Below, piece by piece: positions 60,372-64,000 of a stretch of 64,000 nt of DNA; within the stretch, counting starts at the first letter, position 1, and the number at the start of each line of letters is the position of its first letter. The stretch lies in contig CM037782.1 in NCBI GenBank assembly GCA_021229015.1, forward strand, positions 36,176,038 to 36,240,037. Reading direction: 5' to 3'. This stretch comes from Solen grandis. Lineage: Eukaryota; Mollusca; Bivalvia; Adapedonta; Solenidae. The notes beneath the pieces are model-generated. The model ran no database searches. It saw nothing but the letters and a program-made list of their open reading frames with translations, and had not been told where the DNA came from. Made by a program: the position numbers and the translations under genes.

Positions 60372-60960
60372 CTATCTTGGGCCATTATCCTTCACTGGCC
60401 GACCATTTACATACAGTGTGTCATAGACTAGCAGGGCTCTTTTATCTTTCCTCTGTTCTTCTTTCATTTTAGGCAAAAGTGTCTTTCTTTTCTCATTCTC
60501 TTCTCTAGGAAATGCCCTGTTCCCTTCAATGCACTTGATTGTCTTCTTAACCCTTTCCCTCATATAGACTCATTTTGACGCACTCAATAGGTATCACATA
60601 AAGCCTGATCGGCAGAAAACCACAGTTAAACCTTACCAAATTTAATTATAAAGTCCTCATTTCCAGACCACTGAGGAGCAGCGAACAGCATAAAACCTGA
60701 TCAGCTAACTCGCAGGCTGATCTGGTTTTATGCTGTTCGCATAGGTCTTTTCGTGGTGTCCTCTATGAGGGAAAGGGTTAAAGTAGGTAAATTTGGCCAC
60801 TACAATTACGTGTACTCCCTGTCTCTTCTGACCCATCCTATGTACCCAACCAAACTCTATGTTATTTACTTAATCCTGTGTAATTTTCATTTTTTCCACA
60901 AGGAACTCCCTAATGATATGCTCAGTGTCCTCTATTACCACTAGATATCTGAGTCTCAGA
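60372..60960 (-). pseudogene. NLR-5 ORF1 RNA-binding domain, split by MITE-T
   Basis: The first part (60940-60782) reads IIREFLVEKMKITQD, a stop, then NIEFGWVHRMGQKRQ and VHVIVVAKFTYF. After the MITE it resumes with KKTIKCIEGNRAFPREENEK, RKTLLPKMKEEQRKDKRALL and VYDTLYVNGRPV to a stop at 60372. The pattern (HRxG, a short strand, VxK, R..L.P.LKxA, DKLYVNG) is that of the RRM-plus-C-terminal domain of L1-type ORF1 proteins, which coat LINE RNA. The junction with the MITE is clean on both sides. I did not see the coiled coil further upstream. Confidence 0.75.
60547..60781 (-). mobile_element. TTAA-ended MITE (MITE-T), interrupting NLR-5 ORF1
   Basis: TTAACCCTTTCCCTCATATA at the left and CTATGAGGGAAAGGGTTAA at the right; same family as 50544-50785 in the opposite orientation, with the internal CAGCTAACTCGCAGGCTGAT hairpin (slightly eroded). 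235 bp. It separates two parts of one ORF1 domain. Confidence 0.9.
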
Positions 60961-61524
60961 CATATTGCTGAAGATAGTTTCTCATAGACTGAGACTTTAG
61001 AATTAAGTGCAATCAATACTTACGTATACTTGTTCCAAAACATGATATCTTGTTCCCGAACCATTGTAAACATTTCATTGTCCTAACGCAAACAAATATA
61101 TTAAAGCCAGATCACTATCTTTGAGTTATATTCACCGTTGTTTTAAAGATGTATTCGGTTCAACTTTCAAGTAAATTTTGAACATGAGAAATCTTAACGC
61201 TATATAACGAAACCTGCGTAAATATACCTATACAAAATGGCCGGTGACACCAGTATATTTAAGAAACAAACATGGGAGTTTTTGGAAATGCGTCCGACAT
61301 TATAAGAATGTCTCGCTTGTAATTAATTATGAATACAATACCGTAAGTTATCGGGGCAAAAGGTCACCGATACAAAAAGGCTGAACAACTTTCTGACAGC
61401 GACGAAAAGTAAAGGAGGAAGGCCAATTCATAGAAAAGACACATCGAGGTCCATCAAGACGATATGTGTATTTCTATGAAATACTGGGTGGTTTTAGGCG
61501 TTTTCAAAAGTCCCCTACAGCTAA

Positions 61525-61795
61525 TTATAAATGGGTGCAAAAAAAAGAAACGTGCAGTCTGTTTGTTACCACAATAATATTCATGACATTTCGAGCATTT
61601 CCGAATGCGATCGGATTGTTTCTGACTATGTTAGGTAATCTCCGTATGTATTCGTTAGCAGTTAAAAAGTCGGCAGTTTTTAAAAATTCCCTATGCTCAC
61701 ATAACTTTGCCTGTTTCAATCTTTCTACTTTACTGGAAATATTGCACGCTTTATGTTCACTCAGTGTTACAATATACAACTTTCTGTCAAGATGT
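61525..61795 (-). pseudogene. Unknown coding relic, paralogue of 23854-24085
   Basis: Minus-strand open frame of at least 84 codons reading LDRKLYIVTLSEHKACNISS, KVERLKQAKLCEHREF, LKTADFLTANEYIRRL and PNIVRNNPIAFGNARN, ending CTHL and a stop at 61525. It has no ATG; a stop lies just upstream of LDRKLY, so this may be an exon with a splice acceptor nearby. Alpha-helical, Lys/Arg-rich composition; no family recognised. The plus-strand 110-codon frame over the same bases is a shadow. Confidence 0.4.
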
Positions 61796-61799
61796 TAGA

Positions 61800-62547
61800 G
61801 ATAGATTTTATGCCGAATACATCTTTAAATAGTCTAAAATAATCTTTCCATATTCTTGTCATTATAAAATATTTGAGTTAATATCAAATGGTATCTAATT
61901 TCTTTTTGATCGTTTTCCAGTGTCACAATGACGAATCTGACATCAGGATCTTAGACCCAGACTTCAAATCACTGTGATTATACAATTTAATTAACTTTTT
62001 TATTATACAGTTTAATTAAACTTTTATATTACAGTTTAATTAAACTTTTTATTCCATCATGAAACACGATATGCTCATCAGCCCCTGATTGATAAAAAAT
62101 ATGTAAGCTATGTTTAGAAAGCTACATAAGGAAATCTGCTTTTTTCGAAAATGTCATTGTCCCAAAAGGTATCGTCGCTTCAACTATTTGTTAAGAGACT
62201 TTCTTTAATACACTCCTGCCCTCCCGGTTTCATGCTTTTGCCGCCGAATATTTTATGTATACTTGCAGGAAATTAATCCAAAACAGTTATCCTTGTGGCT
62301 AGGCAACGCCGGTGTTATGGCGGATCTTACATGGATTGCTCTGCAGTTGTGATACTGCGTTCAGAAAAACATTTCCACCAACCATTATTGGAGATATTCA
62401 TGATTACTGTTCATGTCATAAAAGACTTTCTAAGATCTGTTTTGAAGTTGACTGTTTTTAATTTAAACATTATTTATTTCAATAATATGCATTTTTGTGA
62501 GTTAGATTACATTTTGATTTTTTTTCAGCAAATTATTCCAAGTATCT
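61800..62547. other. AT-rich DNA, no gene seen
   Basis: Contains a triple TACAGTTTAATTAAACTTTT-like repeat at 61980-62055 (unit about 24 bp). Frames here do not carry motifs. Confidence 0.5.
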
Positions 62548-63215
62548 CAAGCGTGTACTATCATAACGGTATGTTGCCGATGACGGGACACTGTACTATC
62601 ATAACGGTATGTTGCCGATGACGGGACACTGTACTATCATAACGGTATGTTGCCCATGAAGGGACACTGTCTATCATAACCCATGACGGGACACTGTACT
62701 ATCATAACGGTATGTTGGCCATGACGGGACACTGTACTATCATAACGGTATGTTGGCCATGATGGGACACTGTACTATCATAACTGTATATTGCCGATGA
62801 TGGGACACTACTATCATAACGGTATGTTGGCCATGACGGGACACTGTACTATCATAACGGTATATTGCCCATGACGGTATTTTGCCGATGACAGGACACT
62901 GATGACGGGACACTGTACAATCATAACGGTATATTGCCCATGACGGTATTTTGCCGATGACGGGAAACTGTACTATCATAACGGTATATTGTCGATGACG
63001 GTATTATGCCGATGACGGGACACTGTACTATCATAACGGTATGTTGCCGATGACGGGACACTGTACTATCATAACGGTATGTTGCCCATGACGGGACACT
63101 GTACTATCATAACGGTATGTTGCCCATGACGGGACACTGTACTATCATAACGGTATGTTGCCGATGACGGGACACTACAATCATAACGGTATGTTGCCCA
63201 TGACGGGACATACAT
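62548..63215. repeat. 38-bp minisatellite
   Basis: Unit CTGTACTATCATAACGGTAT + GTTGCCGATGACGGGACA, 38 bp, about 17 units counting shortened ones. Variants are CCC/GCC/GGC in GTTGyCCATGA, and a shorter unit class (CGGTATATTGCCCATGACGG, TATTTTGCCGATGAC) in the middle at 62850-63010 that forms a higher-order pattern. Open frames across it on both strands are artefacts. Confidence 0.95.
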
Positions 63216-63840
63216 TTTATGAACTAAACTACGTATGTATATTCAAATATTTAATGATTTTGTTTACATCTACAGCCATGATAAATATATTTCTAAATTT
63301 ACAGAAATAATTTTGAAATAGTCTCATGTTTTGTTGTTTTTGTTATGTAATAATTTCGTCTCTCTTAAAGGAGTAACTTGAGTTGATAACTTAATATAAC
63401 TATTTTAGGACAACGAGGAATGACCATCATCAGAATTGTTTTTCTTGTTCTAGATACAAATGATCAGGAGATTAATATACGATGTTGTGTCTGTATAATA
63501 TAAAGGATACATTTTATTGATACAAATGTATTTGAATGGAAGTCTGTAAGCTACACATAAGTTTAAATATCTGGAATTGGATTTTTGTGAACACAAATTC
63601 GTCATAAAAAAAGAAATTCACATCGTTTATAAGTTACGACCAGCTTCTTTTGATGGTACTTTGTTGCAAAGTAAGGAAATTCTATTTATTTAAATAATTA
63701 TGATATTCTATCTGATAGCCTTTCTCCAGATAAGACAATTTAATGATACTGCACGATGCTATAAGATCTAAAACTTAAGGTACTGTATAAGACACACTGC
63801 CCGTGATATATAGGATGATATGGTGACATAAACAGTGAGA

Positions 63841-63901
<61 letters not shown>

Positions 63902-64000
63902 AGTAAAAGTTGAAATGTTAGACAATTCCAAATAGAAAGTAAGCATGTGATTAATGCAATGAACAATACTCCATAGCATCACATGAAGCAAAGTAAAAAA
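63216..64000. other. AT-rich DNA with (TC)n tract, no gene seen
   Basis: (TC)n of about 60 bp at 63842-63902; the Arg-Glu frame on the minus strand is its shadow. Nothing else recognised to the window end. Confidence 0.6.

Larger units (their letters stand above)
58508..60960 (-). mobile_element. 5' part of LINE NLR-5 with ORF1, endonuclease and thumb
   Basis: Minus strand from about 60960: ORF1 RNA-binding region (interrupted by a MITE), endonuclease (60340-59400), linker, then directly the thumb (58994-58780) and YGELGRYPLYISHWRKIVKY (58707-58650). The RT palm, with fingers and YADD, is absent between 59215 and 58995, so about 600 bp or more has been deleted. The rest of the C-terminus lies beyond NLR-4 at 54400-54915. 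The element is older than both the MITE and NLR-4. Confidence 0.82.

Noticed and set aside
62740..62979. Repetitive 79-codon minus-strand protein
   Set aside because: Shadow of the 38-bp minisatellite; not multiple-of-three units and no start context.
63740..63991. Arg-Glu repeat frame
   Set aside because: Shadow of the (TC)n tract.

Overview
This is a non-coding, transposon-rich piece of an animal nuclear genome. I find no convincing host gene with recognisable exons. It is AT-rich, with tRNA-derived SINEs, APE-type non-LTR retrotransposons (LINEs), a Penelope-like fragment, mariner and Harbinger relics, MITEs, minisatellites and a 100-N assembly gap (16801-16900). The repeat vocabulary points to a bivalve mollusc, probably a heterodont clam. 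It includes long repeats ending in a hairpin built on AGCTCACmTGAGCAC, SINEs with a GGCCTAGTGG...GGTTCGATCC head, and a TTAACCCTTTCCCTCATA MITE carrying a CGCAGGCTGATCAGG hairpin. The clade is my recollection of repeat types, not a database result.

Layout. (1) 1-7560: a 29-bp minisatellite (unit like CATACTAATAAAACACACAC plus CTCCATCAA) broken by LINEs: a plus-strand 3' end (1-330), a nearly full minus-strand element with endonuclease and RT (464-4660), and a 5'-truncated minus-strand copy (5336-6895). (2) 7560-17100: largely unique AT-rich DNA with a few SINEs. (3) 17100-19510: a tRNA-Asn-like SINE, a long hairpin-ended repeat (17505-18330), a tRNA-like SINE and, at 18830-19505, an LTR-internal-LTR-internal-LTR miniature retroelement whose terminal repeats carry a tRNA-like pol III promoter. 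(4) 19510-37480: mostly unique DNA with SINEs, a decayed mariner (33226-34050) and small inverted-repeat elements. (5) 37480-53065: an old direct segmental duplication. Copy 1 is about 37498-46375 and copy 2 about 48578-53065. They are collinear over many blocks but carry different transposons: a SANT-domain Harbinger fragment, LINE NLR-3 with an 11-bp target duplication, a TTA-flanked palindromic MITE and a SINE in copy 1; a TTAA MITE and a SINE in copy 2. (6) 53600-60960: a nest. LINE NLR-5 is split by LINE NLR-4 with an 11-bp target duplication, its ORF1 is interrupted by a MITE, and its 3' end abuts a Penelope-like GIY-YIG fragment flanked by an inverted copy of part of itself. (7) 60960-64000: a possible paralogous coding relic (61525-61790, matching 23854-24085), a 38-bp minisatellite (62548-63215) and a (TC)n tract.

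All recognised coding sequence belongs to mobile elements, and all of it is frameshifted, truncated or carries catalytic substitutions. The value of the window lies in insertion chronology and in a few unusual element architectures. I read everything by eye; similarities between segments are direct comparisons within the window.
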